Shown piece after piece: positions 17,181 through 27,800 of a stretch of DNA of 64,000 nt. Origin of the DNA: Sphingobacterium lactis (GTDB taxonomy: Bacteria; Bacteroidota; Bacteroidia; Sphingobacteriales; Sphingobacteriaceae). The notes beneath the pieces are model-generated. The model ran no database searches. It had not been told where the DNA came from and saw only the letters and a program-made list of their open reading frames with translations. The DNA lies in assembly GCF_011046555.1 (NCBI RefSeq), contig NZ_CP049246.1, forward strand, positions 3,224,001-3,288,000, given 5' to 3'. Numbering within the stretch: position 1 is the stretch's first letter; every line of letters begins with the position of its first letter. The position numbers and the translations under genes are program-made.

Positions 17181-18641
17181 ATGAGTGAAGAAACAACAAA
17201 TAAACAGGAAATGCCCGAACAGCTTTCGGACATATTACTCGTACTGGATAAAGAAAAAATGAAAATCCAGGCAGTAAAAAGTATCGACGAAAACGGAAAA
17301 ATGGAAACCGTTGACCCCACGAAAAAAAATCAAAACCAGTTTATGCGTGTGGATAAAAGCGGCGATTTCTTTTCCAACTTCTTTTCCAATTTTTTCAGCC
17401 AGTTAAAGAACCCTACAAACTTTACTTTCTTCAAAGTGCCTGCCCCGGTTGCTGCTGAAAAAGCAGAGGAATTACAAAAGCACGTAGATAAGCCCACTCC
17501 ACAAGGCGAAAAAGTGCTTAAAGAACACGAAGTGAAAGCAGAACCCCAACCCGATAAAAAACAAGAAAATCAAAATAATATGGCAACAGCACAAACAACA
17601 ACGGAAGCAAGCGAATACCGCTACAAGCCGGAGCAGATTGATTGGGACACAATGAAAAACCTCGGATTAAGCAAAGAGTATCTTGAAAAAAGAAACCTGC
17701 TCGACCCTTTGTTACGAGGTTACAAAACCAATGAACTTTTACCGATAGGTATTAACCTCGGTGGCTCTATCCTCCGCACAGATGCCCGCCTGTCTTTACA
17801 GCAAGGCGAAGACGGCAATGTTATCGTGGCAATACACGGTATCAAAAGAGAACCTAACCTCCACTTTGAGTTTTTCGGTCACAAGTTTACGGACGAAGAC
17901 AAGAAAAACCTGCTCGAAACGGGCAATATGGGGCGTGTGGTCAATCTCGTAAATTCCAAAACAGGCGAACTAATGCCGTCCATTATCAGTATCGACAGGC
18001 TGACCAATGATGTAGTTGCACTGCGCACGGAGTTTATCAAAATTCCCGATGAAATTAAGGGCGTAAAGCTGAATGACGAACAAAAGCAAACGCTGATGGA
18101 GGGCAAACCACTCTATTTAGAGGGTATGATTTCCACGAAAGGAACGGAATTTTCGGCAACGGTACAATTCAATGCGGACAAACGATACGTTGAGTTCCTG
18201 TTTGACAGAAGCAACAACAATCAGCAAGCGCAAACGAACCAACAGAATACTCAACAAAGCAATCAGCAAAGCCAACCGCAGGAAGCTCCAAGAACTTTCA
18301 GGGGTAAAGAATTGGATGATGAGCAGTACAACAAATTCAAAGCCGGACAAACCATATACGTTGAACTGAAAGACAAAAAAGACCAACCGTATAAGGGTTA
18401 TATCACTTTCGACAAAGACACCGGAAAAACCAGTTTTGAGTTTCCCGGTCAGTATAAAGCACGAGTAGAACCTGCTGAAACCCATAAGACGCAGACTGCC
18501 GTTAATTCGGAGGGCAAAACCAACGAAGCGACCAAGAACGTCCAAGAGCCTTTGAAGTCCGGGCAGCAAAGACCGAAAAACGAAAAGCAGCAGGAACAAC
18601 AGGACAACAAGCCTGCAAAATCCAAAGGCAGAAAAATGTAG
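17181..18641 (+). CDS. DUF4099/DUF3945-type ICE protein
   Basis: A 486-residue hydrophilic protein of the kind that precedes topoisomerase III in Bacteroidota conjugative elements. An N-terminal part of about 130 residues is Lys/Glu/Gln-rich. Then comes a folded region with YLEKRNLLDPLLRGYKTNEL at about 173-192 (DUF4099-like) and two related DUF3945-like modules around KFTDEDKKNLLETGNMGRVV and KELDDEQYNKFKAGQTIYV. The C-terminus is Gln/Lys-rich and disordered. Function unknown. The topB start is 6 bases downstream, so the two are co-transcribed and probably work in the same DNA-processing step. Confidence 0.8.
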   Translation: MSEETTNKQEMPEQLSDILLVLDKEKMKIQAVKSIDENGKMETVDPTKKNQNQFMRVDKSGDFFSNFFSNFFSQLKNPTNFTFFKVPAPVAAEKAEELQKHVDKPTPQGEKVLKEHEVKAEPQPDKKQENQNNMATAQTTTEASEYRYKPEQIDWDTMKNLGLSKEYLEKRNLLDPLLRGYKTNELLPIGINLGGSILRTDARLSLQQGEDGNVIVAIHGIKREPNLHFEFFGHKFTDEDKKNLLETGNMGRVVNLVNSKTGELMPSIISIDRLTNDVVALRTEFIKIPDEIKGVKLNDEQKQTLMEGKPLYLEGMISTKGTEFSATVQFNADKRYVEFLFDRSNNNQQAQTNQQNTQQSNQQSQPQEAPRTFRGKELDDEQYNKFKAGQTIYVELKDKKDQPYKGYITFDKDTGKTSFEFPGQYKARVEPAETHKTQTAVNSEGKTNEATKNVQEPLKSGQQRPKNEKQQEQQDNKPAKSKGRKM

Positions 18642-18647
18642 TGTGAT

Positions 18648-20741
18648 ATGAAAACAATTATTGCAGAAAAACCAAGCGTAGCAAGGGAGATAGCCGGCTT
18701 GTTGGGAGCATCCGATAAAAAGGACGGCTACCTGACAGGTAACGGCTATTTTGTTACGTGGGCATTCGGTCATTTAATAGGACTGGGAATGCCCGAAGAT
18801 TACGGCATTTCGGGATTTGACAAAGCATCCCTGCCGATATTGCCCAACCCCTTTTTATTGACCGTCCGCAAGGTCAAAAAAGACAAAGGGTACACCGCCG
18901 ATACTGGCGCATTAAAGCAACTGAAAGTTATTGAGCAGCTTTTTAAGCAAAGCAACAGCATCATCGTTGCTACCGATGCAGGTCGTGAGGGCGAACTCAT
19001 TTTCAGGTACATTTATGAATACCTGAAATGCAGCAAGCCTTTTGAACGCCTTTGGATAAGTTCGCTTACCGAAAAGGCAATAAAGCAAGGCTTTGACAAC
19101 CTGAAAGACGGGGCAGCATTTGACGGACTGTATCAGGCAGCACAAGGCAGAAGCCGTGCCGACTGGCTTGTGGGCATCAATGCTACGCAGGCATTGAGCA
19201 TTGCCGCAGGCAACGGTATCTATTCGCTCGGACGGGTACAAACGCCTACACTGGCTTTAATATGCAAACGCTACCTCGACAATAAGAATTTCACGGTAAA
19301 GAAATATTGGCAGATACAACTAACGCACAATAAAGCCCAGGTTGATTTCAAAAGTATTTCCGCAACCAAATGGGACGAAAAGCAACTTGCCGATGATACC
19401 CTTAAAGCTATTCAGCGTGGCGCAAAGGCAAACGTTACCTCGGCAGAAACCAAAAGCGTTACGGAACAACCGCCCTTGCTTTTTGACCTGACAGGCTTAC
19501 AAAAAGAAGCCAATAAAAGGCTGAAATTATCTGCTGAAGCGACGCTCAATATTGCCCAAAGCCTGTACGAAAAGAAGTTTATCACTTATCCACGCACCGG
19601 AAGCAAATACATCCCTGAAGATATGTGGGCTGAAATTCCAAACCTTGTGCGGGCATTGCAGAACCGTGAGGATTGCAAGCAAGCCCTTACCAAAATCAAG
19701 TGGGGTCGGTTCAACAAACGTATCGTGAATGACCTCCGTGTAACGGACCATCACGGTTTGTTGATTACGGATAAAGTGCCGTCGGTACTCAATGCAGACG
19801 AAAACAAGATTTACAATATGATTGCGCTTCGACTGCTCGAAGCCATATCGCAAGCCTGTGTTAAGGAAATAACCGATGTATCATTACAGGTATTGCATTA
19901 CGATTTTACGGCAAAAGGCTGTAAAATTCAGGAAGCGGGTTGGCGTTCCATAAAAGGAAGTTTTACCGATGACGGCGAAGAGCCAGTGCAGGAATTACCT
20001 GAACTGCGTAAAGGCGACGAACTTGCCATAAAGGAAGCTGCCGTTTTGGAAAAGCAGACCAAACCGCCAGTGCTTTACACCGAAGCCGGGCTTTTGTCGG
20101 CTATGGAAACCGCAGGGAAAGAAATTGAGAACGAAGAAGAGCGGAAAGCCCTCAAAAATATCGGTATCGGTACGCCTGCAACAAGAGCCGCTATTATCGA
20201 AACCCTGTTTACCCGTAATTATATCCAACGGGATAAACGTTCTTTAATCCCTACCGAAAAAGGATTACAGGTGTATGGGCTTGTCAAAGACCGGAAAATT
20301 GCAGACGTGGCAATGACTGCCGAATGGGAATTGGCGTTACAGAAAATCGAGAACAACGAAGCGGATGCGGGAACGTTCCAAAAGGAAATGGAAACCTATG
20401 CCAAATCCATTACCGATGAATTGCTGCAAACTTCTATTGCAAGCACCAACCAACCCAAACTGAACTGCCCGAAATGCAAAAGTCAGCAACTCATCATCCG
20501 TGATAAGATTGTGAAATGCCCTGATGAGGCTTGTAACTGGGTACAGTTCCGCACCGTCTGCGGTGTACAAATCAGTATTGAAAATGTAACAAGCCTTGTC
20601 AATAAAGGCAAAACTTCTTTAATCAAAGGGATGACGAGCAAAGCCGGAAAGAAATTCGATGCTTACATCGTACTGAAAGAAAATGCCGAAAGTTCCTTTG
20701 AGTTTGAGAAAAACAAAAGCAGTAAACGCAATGGAAAATAA
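18648..20741 (+). CDS. topB: Type IA DNA topoisomerase III
   Basis: A 697-residue topoisomerase. The TOPRIM part has Glu7 in IIAEKPSVARE and the DAGREGELIFR acidic cluster at 110-120; the active-site tyrosine is Tyr314 in FITYPRTGSKYI. The C-terminus keeps a zinc-ribbon-like LNCPKCKSQQLIIRD with a second Cys pair about 15 residues on (KCPDEACNW). The enzyme passes single strands through a transient break; in CTnDOT a topoisomerase of this type (Exc) sits in the excision region. Overlaps the start of the ORF6N gene by 11 bases. Confidence 0.95.
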   Translation: MKTIIAEKPSVAREIAGLLGASDKKDGYLTGNGYFVTWAFGHLIGLGMPEDYGISGFDKASLPILPNPFLLTVRKVKKDKGYTADTGALKQLKVIEQLFKQSNSIIVATDAGREGELIFRYIYEYLKCSKPFERLWISSLTEKAIKQGFDNLKDGAAFDGLYQAAQGRSRADWLVGINATQALSIAAGNGIYSLGRVQTPTLALICKRYLDNKNFTVKKYWQIQLTHNKAQVDFKSISATKWDEKQLADDTLKAIQRGAKANVTSAETKSVTEQPPLLFDLTGLQKEANKRLKLSAEATLNIAQSLYEKKFITYPRTGSKYIPEDMWAEIPNLVRALQNREDCKQALTKIKWGRFNKRIVNDLRVTDHHGLLITDKVPSVLNADENKIYNMIALRLLEAISQACVKEITDVSLQVLHYDFTAKGCKIQEAGWRSIKGSFTDDGEEPVQELPELRKGDELAIKEAAVLEKQTKPPVLYTEAGLLSAMETAGKEIENEEERKALKNIGIGTPATRAAIIETLFTRNYIQRDKRSLIPTEKGLQVYGLVKDRKIADVAMTAEWELALQKIENNEADAGTFQKEMETYAKSITDELLQTSIASTNQPKLNCPKCKSQQLIIRDKIVKCPDEACNWVQFRTVCGVQISIENVTSLVNKGKTSLIKGMTSKAGKKFDAYIVLKENAESSFEFEKNKSSKRNGK

Positions 20742-21612
20742 ACCGTCAATCGTACCCAAAGAAATCAGGAACCTGATTTATACTATCCGGGGCAAACAGG
20801 TAATGTTGGATAGCGACCTCGCTGCCTTATATCAGGTGGAAACAAAGAACCTGAACAAAGCCGTTAAACGGAATATTGAGCGTTTTCCTGTATCATTCTG
20901 CTTTCAACTGACCGAAGAGGAAGTTGAAAACTTGAGGTTCCAAATTGGAACCTCAAGTTTAAATTACGGCGGCAGGCGTTATTTGCCCTATGTTTTTACC
21001 GAACAGGGCGTTGCAATGGCATCTGCCATACTCCGGTCTGATATAGCCGTTAAAATGAGTGTTGAAATAATGGAAGCCTTTGTAGAAATGCGGCGTATGC
21101 TCATTAGCAACGCTTCTTTGTTTCATCGTTTGGATAATATCGAGTTAAAGCAACTGGAAGCCGACCAAAAATTTGAAGAAATTTTTAAGGCTTTGGAAAG
21201 CGACAAGCTGCACAGCGAAAAAGGTATTTTCTACAACGGGCAGGTATTTGATGCCTATGCCTTTGTTTCCGATATTATCCGAAGTGCCAAAATCTCTATT
21301 ATCCTGCTTGATAATTACGTGGATGATACGGTGCTTACTTTGTTGGGTAAACGTAAAAACAATGTAACTGCTACAATCCTTACCAAAAGCATCAGCAATC
21401 AGCTACGGTTAGATTTACAACGCTACAATAGCCAATATCCTCCCGTAGATATTGAGGTTTTCTCCGATGCCCACGACCGATTTTTGATTATTGATAATGC
21501 AGAACTCTACCATATAGGGGCATCACTCAAAGACCTGGGCAAAAAATGGTTTGCCTTTTCGAGAATGGATATTGAAGTCGGCAGGATGCTTCAAATATTG
21601 AACAAGCCATAA
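20731..21612 (+). CDS. ORF6N-domain protein with PLD-like tail
   Basis: A 293-residue protein. The start at 20731 (ATG inside the end of topB) puts the ORF6N DNA-binding domain at about residues 8-100 (IRGKQVMLDSDLAALYQVET, RYLPYVFTEQGVAMASAILR), a phage-derived module. Its C-terminal half contains DAYAFVSDIIRSAKISI and HDRFLIIDNAELYHIGASL, where HxRx4D resembles half of a phospholipase-D HxKx4D site. Translationally coupled to topB and followed by a strong terminator, so it closes this operon. Function unknown; anti-repressor or DNA-binding nuclease-like roles are possible. Confidence 0.85.
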   Translation: MENKPSIVPKEIRNLIYTIRGKQVMLDSDLAALYQVETKNLNKAVKRNIERFPVSFCFQLTEEEVENLRFQIGTSSLNYGGRRYLPYVFTEQGVAMASAILRSDIAVKMSVEIMEAFVEMRRMLISNASLFHRLDNIELKQLEADQKFEEIFKALESDKLHSEKGIFYNGQVFDAYAFVSDIIRSAKISIILLDNYVDDTVLTLLGKRKNNVTATILTKSISNQLRLDLQRYNSQYPPVDIEVFSDAHDRFLIIDNAELYHIGASLKDLGKKWFAFSRMDIEVGRMLQILNKP

Positions 21613-21645
21613 AAGAAGCCCTCCGAAAATTCGGAGGGCTTCTTT
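21612..21645. terminator. Strong bidirectional terminator
   Basis: About 15 paired bases, AAAGAAGCCCTCCGA / TCGGAGGGCTTCTTT, with a four-base loop, between the convergent ORF6N gene and the arsenic operon. T-runs occur on both strands. Confidence 0.85.
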
Positions 21646-21689
21646 GCTATTTTGACACTTAAAATACCCTTATCGTTTTTAAATTAGCT

Positions 21690-22718
21690 TTAGTAGTATT
21701 TCTTCTTTAGCCATAAACTTGCTCTTACTAATAATATCAGAACCGGAACTTCTACCAACGGTCCTATAACGCCTACAAACGCCTGTGGGGAATGAATACC
21801 GAAAACCGCTATTGCTACTGCTATTGCCAATTCAAAGTTGTTTCCTGTGGCTGTAAATGCGATTGAGGCGTTTTTGTCGTAAGGAACTTTTAGGGATTTA
21901 TTGATAAAGAAGCTGACGAAAAACATCAGTACAAAATAGATGATTAACGGTATGGCTACTTTTACTACATCCATTGGCAACTCTAATATTTTATCTCCTT
22001 TTAAACTGAACATTAATACTATCGTAAACAGTAAAGCATATAATGTAATGGGCGATATTCGGGGTACAAATTTCCGGTTATACCATTCTATGCCTTTTGA
22101 TTTTATCAATGCGTAACGGCTTATAAAACCTGCTAAGAAAGGAATACCTAAATATATCAATACGCTTTCGGCTACGTCTTTCATTGATACGCTTACATTG
22201 AAATTGGCTAATCCTAATTTGCTTGGTAATACGTTGATGAATAGCCAAACTAAGAAGCTATAAGAAAGTACCTGAAAGATACTGTTCAATGCAACCAACA
22301 TAGCGGTATATTCTCTGTTTGCTTTAGCCAAATCGCTCCATACGATTACCATTGCGATACATCTTGCCAAACCTATCAGTATCAAGCCTGTCATATAATC
22401 GGGTTCATTGCGTAAAAACAAAAGGGCTAATCCGAACATCAGCACTGTACCGATAACCCAATTGAGCAATAAGGATATGCCGATTACTTTTTTATCCTTA
22501 AACGCTTGGGGCAATAATGAATAATCCACTTTTGCCAATGGTGGGTACATCATCAATATCAGACCTATTGCCAAAGGAACGTTTGTAGTGCCTACGGATA
22601 AAGCATTTGTAATTTTTGATATTCCCGGAAAGAAATATCCCAAACCTATACCTACTGCCATTGCAAGGAATATCCATAAGGTAAGGTAACGGTCAAGAAA
22701 TTTTAGTTTTGGTTGCAT
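21690..22718 (-). CDS. acr3: Arsenite efflux permease, ACR3 family
   Basis: A 342-residue membrane protein with about ten hydrophobic spans that exports arsenite through the inner membrane. Family landmarks are [18 protein letters not shown] with the conserved Cys120, and [20 protein letters not shown] with the conserved Glu in a later span. Last gene of the operon ArsR, DUF6428, reductase, permease, starting 6 bases after the reductase stop. No ArsA ATPase is present, so transport would run on the proton motive force alone. Confidence 0.95.
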   Translation of the reverse strand: MQPKLKFLDRYLTLWIFLAMAVGIGLGYFFPGISKITNALSVGTTNVPLAIGLILMMYPPLAKVDYSLLPQAFKDKKVIGISLLLNWVIGTVLMFGLALLFLRNEPDYMTGLILIGLARCIAMVIVWSDLAKANREYTAMLVALNSIFQVLSYSFLVWLFINVLPSKLGLANFNVSVSMKDVAESVLIYLGIPFLAGFISRYALIKSKGIEWYNRKFVPRISPITLYALLFTIVLMFSLKGDKILELPMDVVKVAIPLIIYFVLMFFVSFFINKSLKVPYDKNASIAFTATGNNFELAIAVAIAVFGIHSPQAFVGVIGPLVEVPVLILLVRASLWLKKKYY

Positions 22719-22724
22719 TGGTTA

Positions 22725-23339
22725 TTAACTGATTTTTGAAAAAACATAGAACATTTCCGTTGCTATCTGCAAACTTCTTTCTGCATATACCTTTGATTGC
22801 TCCGGTGTATTGTCCGATATTTTAGGGTCTTCAAATGTGACAGGTATTCTTTTTTCCGCACCTGCTATAAACGGACAGCCACCGTCTGCCTGCGAACAGG
22901 TCATAATGGCTGTGAATGCTGACACAGGATTGAAAGGGTTATCGTATTTTTTTGAAAATCCGATTATCGGCAAAGCATTATCGCTGTACTTTATGGCATA
23001 TACAGGGTTATTGGTATCTGCTATTTTGAAAATTTTAAATCCCTGTTCGGTCAATGTTTCTGCGACTTTGGGGAATAGTGCCGTTTCTTCTGTACCACCC
23101 GAATAACAATGTACGTTTGGAATATTAAAATGTGCGGACGCTACCTGTGCCCAAACCTGTGATAAATGGCTTCTTCGGGAATTGTGGGTACAAATGAAAT
23201 TGATGTTAATATCGTGCCTGTCGTTTACTTTTTGCTGTACAAAATCTACTAACGGCTGTAATATCGTTTTACGTTCTTCGCTGATACTGTGAACGCCAAT
23301 TTTGTTGTTAATGATTTCGATTAGTTTCTGATACATCAT
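22725..23339 (-). CDS. arsC: Arsenate reductase, LMW-phosphatase-type
   Basis: A 204-residue protein of the low-molecular-weight tyrosine-phosphatase fold. The phosphate-binding loop is FICTHNSRRSHLSQ with Cys50 and Arg56 (C-x5-R). The second half contains ADTNNPVYAIKYSD and TCSQADGGCPF, whose cysteines could form the disulphide relay. About 50 residues longer at the N-terminus than classic thioredoxin-linked ArsC, with an added helical segment. Expected reaction is arsenate to arsenite for export by the adjacent permease. Starts with two ATG codons in a row. Confidence 0.9.
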   Translation of the reverse strand: MMYQKLIEIINNKIGVHSISEERKTILQPLVDFVQQKVNDRHDININFICTHNSRRSHLSQVWAQVASAHFNIPNVHCYSGGTEETALFPKVAETLTEQGFKIFKIADTNNPVYAIKYSDNALPIIGFSKKYDNPFNPVSAFTAIMTCSQADGGCPFIAGAEKRIPVTFEDPKISDNTPEQSKVYAERSLQIATEMFYVFSKIS

Positions 23340-23354
23340 ATTTTGTTTTAGTAA

Positions 23355-23819
23355 TTAGCAACATCCCGAATTAGGTGTACAGCAAGCATTATTCAGGTCT
23401 GATAATTTTACTTTCTGTTTTTCGGCAGGAATACCGCAAGCATCTTGAGCTAAACAGGCGGTTTGTTTATTCTTCAGTATAAAATGATTTCCGTTAAAAT
23501 CCAAATCAAATTTACCAATCGTTTCACTTTGGTATTCTACTTCTATTTCGGCATCTTCAATACCCAACTTTTCTTCGGATAGCTTAATGATGTTTAATAG
23601 CTTTGTTGGCTTTAATCGGTGTTCAAAATCGTTGGCATTCCATAATTGGAAATTGACAACTTTTTCGTTTCTAATTGTTCCGCCACAATCAATAAAATGT
23701 TTTGTAATAACACCTATCTCGGTAACGTGAAAGTGTTCGGGTACAAATATTCCGTTCTCTAATTGAAATTCAACATTATCCAATGCTGGTAAGATTTCTT
23801 TGATGTTTGATAGTTTCAT
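23355..23819 (-). CDS. DUF6428-type protein of ars operons
   Basis: A 154-residue cytoplasmic protein. It has no catalytic motif I can name, but it ends in a cysteine-rich tail NNACCTPNSGCC and has another pair in KQTACLAQDACG, which would suit As(III) binding. Proteins of this kind sit between the regulator and reductase in many Bacteroidota arsenic operons (family name recalled as DUF6428). Could be an arsenite chaperone; that is inference. Confidence 0.78.
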   Translation of the reverse strand: MKLSNIKEILPALDNVEFQLENGIFVPEHFHVTEIGVITKHFIDCGGTIRNEKVVNFQLWNANDFEHRLKPTKLLNIIKLSEEKLGIEDAEIEVEYQSETIGKFDLDFNGNHFILKNKQTACLAQDACGIPAEKQKVKLSDLNNACCTPNSGCC

Positions 23820-23878
23820 TGTTTTTTTATTTAATTGTTATATTGCTTTATTGCGATTAATATGCTTAAAAAAAATGC

Positions 23879-24208
23879 TTAACAGCATTTATCAACCCCT
23901 ACATTATCTATAAAGAAAGCATTGAGTTCCTTTTTAATCTGCTGCCAAACATTTTCATCAATACAGTAGCACACACTTGTCCCCTCTATATTGCCTTTGA
24001 TGATACCAATGTTTTTAAGCTCTTTTAAATGTTGTGAAATCGTAGCCTGCGCCAATCCTAATTCTTCCACTAAGTCATTACAAATGCAAGCTTTCTGCTT
24101 GATGATGTATTGCAGGATAGCTATACGGGCAGGATGAGCCAGTGCCTTTAAAGTGGTTGCCAAGCTGTTTTGCTGTTCTGTAAATATTTCTGTTTTTGTT
24201 ACGCCCAT
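23879..24208 (-). CDS. arsR: ArsR-family arsenic-responsive repressor
   Basis: A 109-residue winged-helix repressor. I start it at the ATG at 24206-24208, not an earlier in-frame ATG, because the operator-like repeat lies right upstream of this start. Landmarks: LKALAHPARIAIL (20-32), the metal-site-like CICNDL with Cys41 and Cys43, the recognition helix AQATISQHLKEL near 53-64, and extra Cys80, Cys82, Cys108 and Cys109. Would release DNA upon binding As(III) or Sb(III) and so switch on the operon downstream. First gene of the operon. Confidence 0.93.
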   Translation of the reverse strand: MGVTKTEIFTEQQNSLATTLKALAHPARIAILQYIIKQKACICNDLVEELGLAQATISQHLKELKNIGIIKGNIEGTSVCYCIDENVWQQIKKELNAFFIDNVGVDKCC

Positions 24209-24224
24209 CTTATTTGTAATAATA

Positions 24225-24287
24225 TATCGCAATATTACGATAAATATTTAAACCACAAAAGTAGTTTGTGAAAAAACATATAGCCAA
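24225..24287 (-). promoter_or_regulatory. ars promoter and ArsR operator
   Basis: Operator: TATCG-N8-CGATA at 24225-24242 (central CAATATTA is itself near-palindromic), immediately upstream of arsR. Promoter on the minus strand: TACTTTTG at 24256-24263 matches the Bacteroidota -7 consensus TAnnTTTG, with TTGG 20 bases upstream (24284-24287) as a -33 element. The operator would cover the transcription start, so ArsR would autoregulate. Confidence 0.6.
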
Positions 24288-24333
24288 GCACCAATTCTGT
24301 ATAAATAATTAGTTCAATCTTCTATTGTAAATA

Positions 24334-24367
24334 GCCAAATCCTGCCTTTCAAAGCCAAACCCTACAA
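24334..24367 (+). promoter_or_regulatory. Two backbone motif copies before DUF1896
   Basis: GCCAAATCCTGCC at 24334-24346 and GCCAAACCCTACA at 24354-24366, 20 bases apart and both pointing to the gene that starts at 24435. They are variants of the GCCAAACACTGCC word found before other backbone operons. Confidence 0.4.
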
Positions 24368-24434
24368 CATTATCAGAGGCATTTGCTCCTGCTTATAATT
24401 TTAGGATTTAAGTAAAATTCTAAATAAAATAAGT

Positions 24435-24872
24435 ATGGATGTACAGCAAAAAGACCTGTCGTATTTCAGATTACGACTACAAGAATTATTAAACAGCAGC
24501 TTTCCCGAAAAGGCACACGACCAAAAATTTATTGACCAACGGTCTTCGTGGGCTGCCAATGCTTATGAGGGTGCTTTCCGTTCGGGAAACGCCGTTGAGC
24601 AATGCGACGAAATAGCCAACTACATACTTTTTGAGGGCTTGCACTTCTCCAAGTTCGACACGGTTTTCAAAGTGGTATGCAATGAATTTGATACCATAAT
24701 GGCAGACGAGGAACTGCGACCGTTCGCCCTGAAAATGTTCCCCGTTTGTGAGCCTGTTTTCGCAGGATATGAATTAACCGATGATTTCGCCAACGGAAAT
24801 GAGTTTGATGTACTCTACACCGAACTGACCGGAACCATCTCAATATGGATTGAGGAAAATGGGCTTCAGTAA
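24435..24872 (+). CDS. DUF1896 protein
   Basis: A 145-residue protein of the DUF1896 type, which is found directly before the giant methylase-helicase of Bacteroidota conjugative elements. Segments such as [20 protein letters not shown] and [20 protein letters not shown] are typical. Function unknown. Its end overlaps the likely start of the next gene by 14 bases, so translation of the two is coupled and they probably act together. Confidence 0.85.
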   Translation: MDVQQKDLSYFRLRLQELLNSSFPEKAHDQKFIDQRSSWAANAYEGAFRSGNAVEQCDEIANYILFEGLHFSKFDTVFKVVCNEFDTIMADEELRPFALKMFPVCEPVFAGYELTDDFANGNEFDVLYTELTGTISIWIEENGLQ

Positions 24873-27800
24873 AAAGCAACATCTCCAACTGAATATTGAT
24901 GCCCTGCGAATTGCTTTTAAACTGGAAAAGGAGAAACGCCAAGCCACCGTAGGCGAAAGACTGCTAATGATGCGATACAGCGGATTTGGCGGTCTTAAAT
25001 TCGTTCTGAACCCCGTAGAAAACGAAATAGACATCAATCATTGGAGAAAAACAGAACACGACCTTTTTCCATTAACGCAGGAACTCCACCAATTACTCAA
25101 AGAAAATTCCGAAGACGATAAGCAGTACCGCAGGTATGTGGACAGTATGAAAAGTTCCGTACTGACGGCTTTTTATACCCCGCCAAAGGTTATAGATGCC
25201 ATTTCATCCGCCTTGCGGGATAAGGGTCTGCATATTGATAAATTCCTCGAACCCTCCGCAGGTATCGGCTCATTCATCCAATCCTTTTCGGAAAATCAGA
25301 AAGCCAGTGTTACCGCCTATGAAAAAGACTTGCTCACAGGTAAGATTTTAAAGCAGCTTTATCCTGAAAGCAATATCCGTATCAACGGTTTTGAGGAAAT
25401 TCCCGAAAGGGAACAAAACAACTATGATATAATCGCCAGTAATATACCGTTCGGCGATACTTCTGTATTTGACCTTTCTTATTCACGCAGCAGAAACAGC
25501 GCAAAGGAACAGGCTGCCCGAAGCATACACAATTACTTTTTTCTGAAAGGTGCTGATATGCTCCGTGAGGGTGGTTTGTTGGCTTACATCACTTCGCAGG
25601 GCATTCTGAATAGCCCTAAGAACGAACCCATACGCAGGGCGTTGATGCAGGATAATAATTTGGTTTCGGTTGTAAGACTGCCCAACAATCTGTTTACCGA
25701 ATATGCAGGTACGGAAGTGGGCAGCGACCTGATTATCCTGCAAAAAAATACGGCAAAACAAAATCTGACCGACAGGGAAGATCTGTTTTGCCAAAGCAAG
25801 CCAACCGAATACAATACGCCGGGCAATGCGCTCTTTCAGGACGGTACAAGAATTATCCATACCGACCAAAAATTAGATACCGACCCATACGGTCAACCTG
25901 CCTTAATCTATACGCATAAAGACGGTGTTGAGGGTATTGCCAAAGATTTAAAACAAATGCTTTCCGAAGATTTTGGGAACCATCTGAATTTGAATTTATA
26001 CAAAGGCGAACGCAATGATGAGCCTATGATACAAATTCCGATTGAACCAAAGGTTACACCTCCGGTCATAGACCCTGCAATCGTTCAGCAAAAACCGCAG
26101 CTTATAACCACTCCGGTAGTCCATCAGGAAAGCCCACAGGAACTAAAACAACTAAGCATTTTTGACCTGTTTGAAAGTGCGGGTGAGCCTGTAATGGTGC
26201 TTGCTCCACCTAAAAGAACTACCCAAAACAAAAGGCAAAGTAGTAATAAAAGAAGAGGCACAATAGGTCGTCAACCCGACCTGTTCAGCAGTGCCCGGCA
26301 GCAACCTTATACACCGCTAAAATCCAATGGTGCTACCAATGGAAAAAGCCAAGTAAACAGCAAAAAACAGGAAGCCATCGGCGACCTGTTTTCACAAATA
26401 AACGGCAATGGCCAGTCTGATAAGACTGCCATTCCCGTTACCGATATTAACACCGTTCCTGAACCTGCTCCGTATAGCGGCGAACTGCAATTATTCCACC
26501 GGAATGATTGCCTTGTGGTGGATAACGGTTGGGTCGGCTATTTGCAAGAGGTGGATAAGGAAGACAAAAAAGCTATCTTTCATCCATTGCAATTGCCGTC
26601 GGCACAGAAAGCAAGAGCCGAAGCCTACATAGCCGTAAGGGACAGTTATATCAACCTGTACCAAAAAGAAGCTGAAAAACAGACCGAACACAGGGAAGAA
26701 CGGGAAACCCTGAACCTGCTGTACGATGCCTTTACCAAAAAATACGGCAATCTCAATACTGCCGACAATGCCAAGCTGATAAAAACAGACAGTGCAGGTA
26801 AAGAAATCCCCTATCTGGAGCGTGTCATTGGCGGCATAATCCATAAAGCGGATATTTTCAGCCGTCCGGTCAGTTTCTCTACTACCACGTTAGCAACCGA
26901 CAATCCCGAAGAGGCTTTAGCTGCCTCCCTGAACAAATACGGAAATGTGGATTTGGACTTTATGTCCGAAATCAGCAGCCTGCCTGCCGATACCCTGAAA
27001 GAAGCCCTGCACGGGCGGTTGTTCTACAATCCGCTACAACAGGAATATGAAATAGCCGAACGTTGGATTGCAGGCAACGTGGTGGAGAAAGCAGATGAAG
27101 TAAGAGCCTATCTCGAAAACTATCCCGATGATACCGAAGCCAAAGAAAGCCTTACCGCTTTAGAGGAAGCCCGACCAAAACGTATCGAATTTGAGGAACT
27201 GGATTTTAACCTCGGCGAACGGTGGATACCTACCGGAATTTATGCCCGTTTCGCTTCGCATTTGTTCGATGCGGATGTACTGGTTCATTACTCCGAAAGC
27301 TCCGACGACTTTTCCGTAAAGTGTCATCAGGGCAATATGCACATTTGGGAAAAATATGCGGTCAAAGCGGAAAGCCGCACGTTTGACGGTATTGCCCTGC
27401 TTAAACACGCCCTTGTCAATACCACGCCTGATATTACCAAAAAAGTAATGGTTGGCGACCAAGAGGTTAAAGTACGGGATATGGAAGCCATACAAATGGC
27501 GAACACCAAGATTGACGAAATCCGTACCGCCTTTACCGACTGGCTACACGCACAGAACGATGAGTTTAAAAACAGGCTGACCGACCAGTACAACGATACC
27601 TTTAATTGTTTCGTTCGCCCAAACTATGACGGAAGCCATCAGGAATTTCCGGGATTAGACCGCAAGGGAGCAGGCATTGAAGACCTGTATTCAAGTCAAA
27701 AGGACACCGTTTGGATGATAAAGCTGAACAACGGTGCTATCTGCGACCACGAAGTAGGCGCAGGAAAAACGCTGATAATGTGTACCGCAGCGCAGGAAAT

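Noticed and set aside
18117-18773. Long open frame of over 200 codons on the minus strand across the DUF4099/DUF3945 and topB start
   Set aside because: It is antisense to two clear genes whose frames, spacing and families are well supported. Its translation has no domain and a skewed composition.
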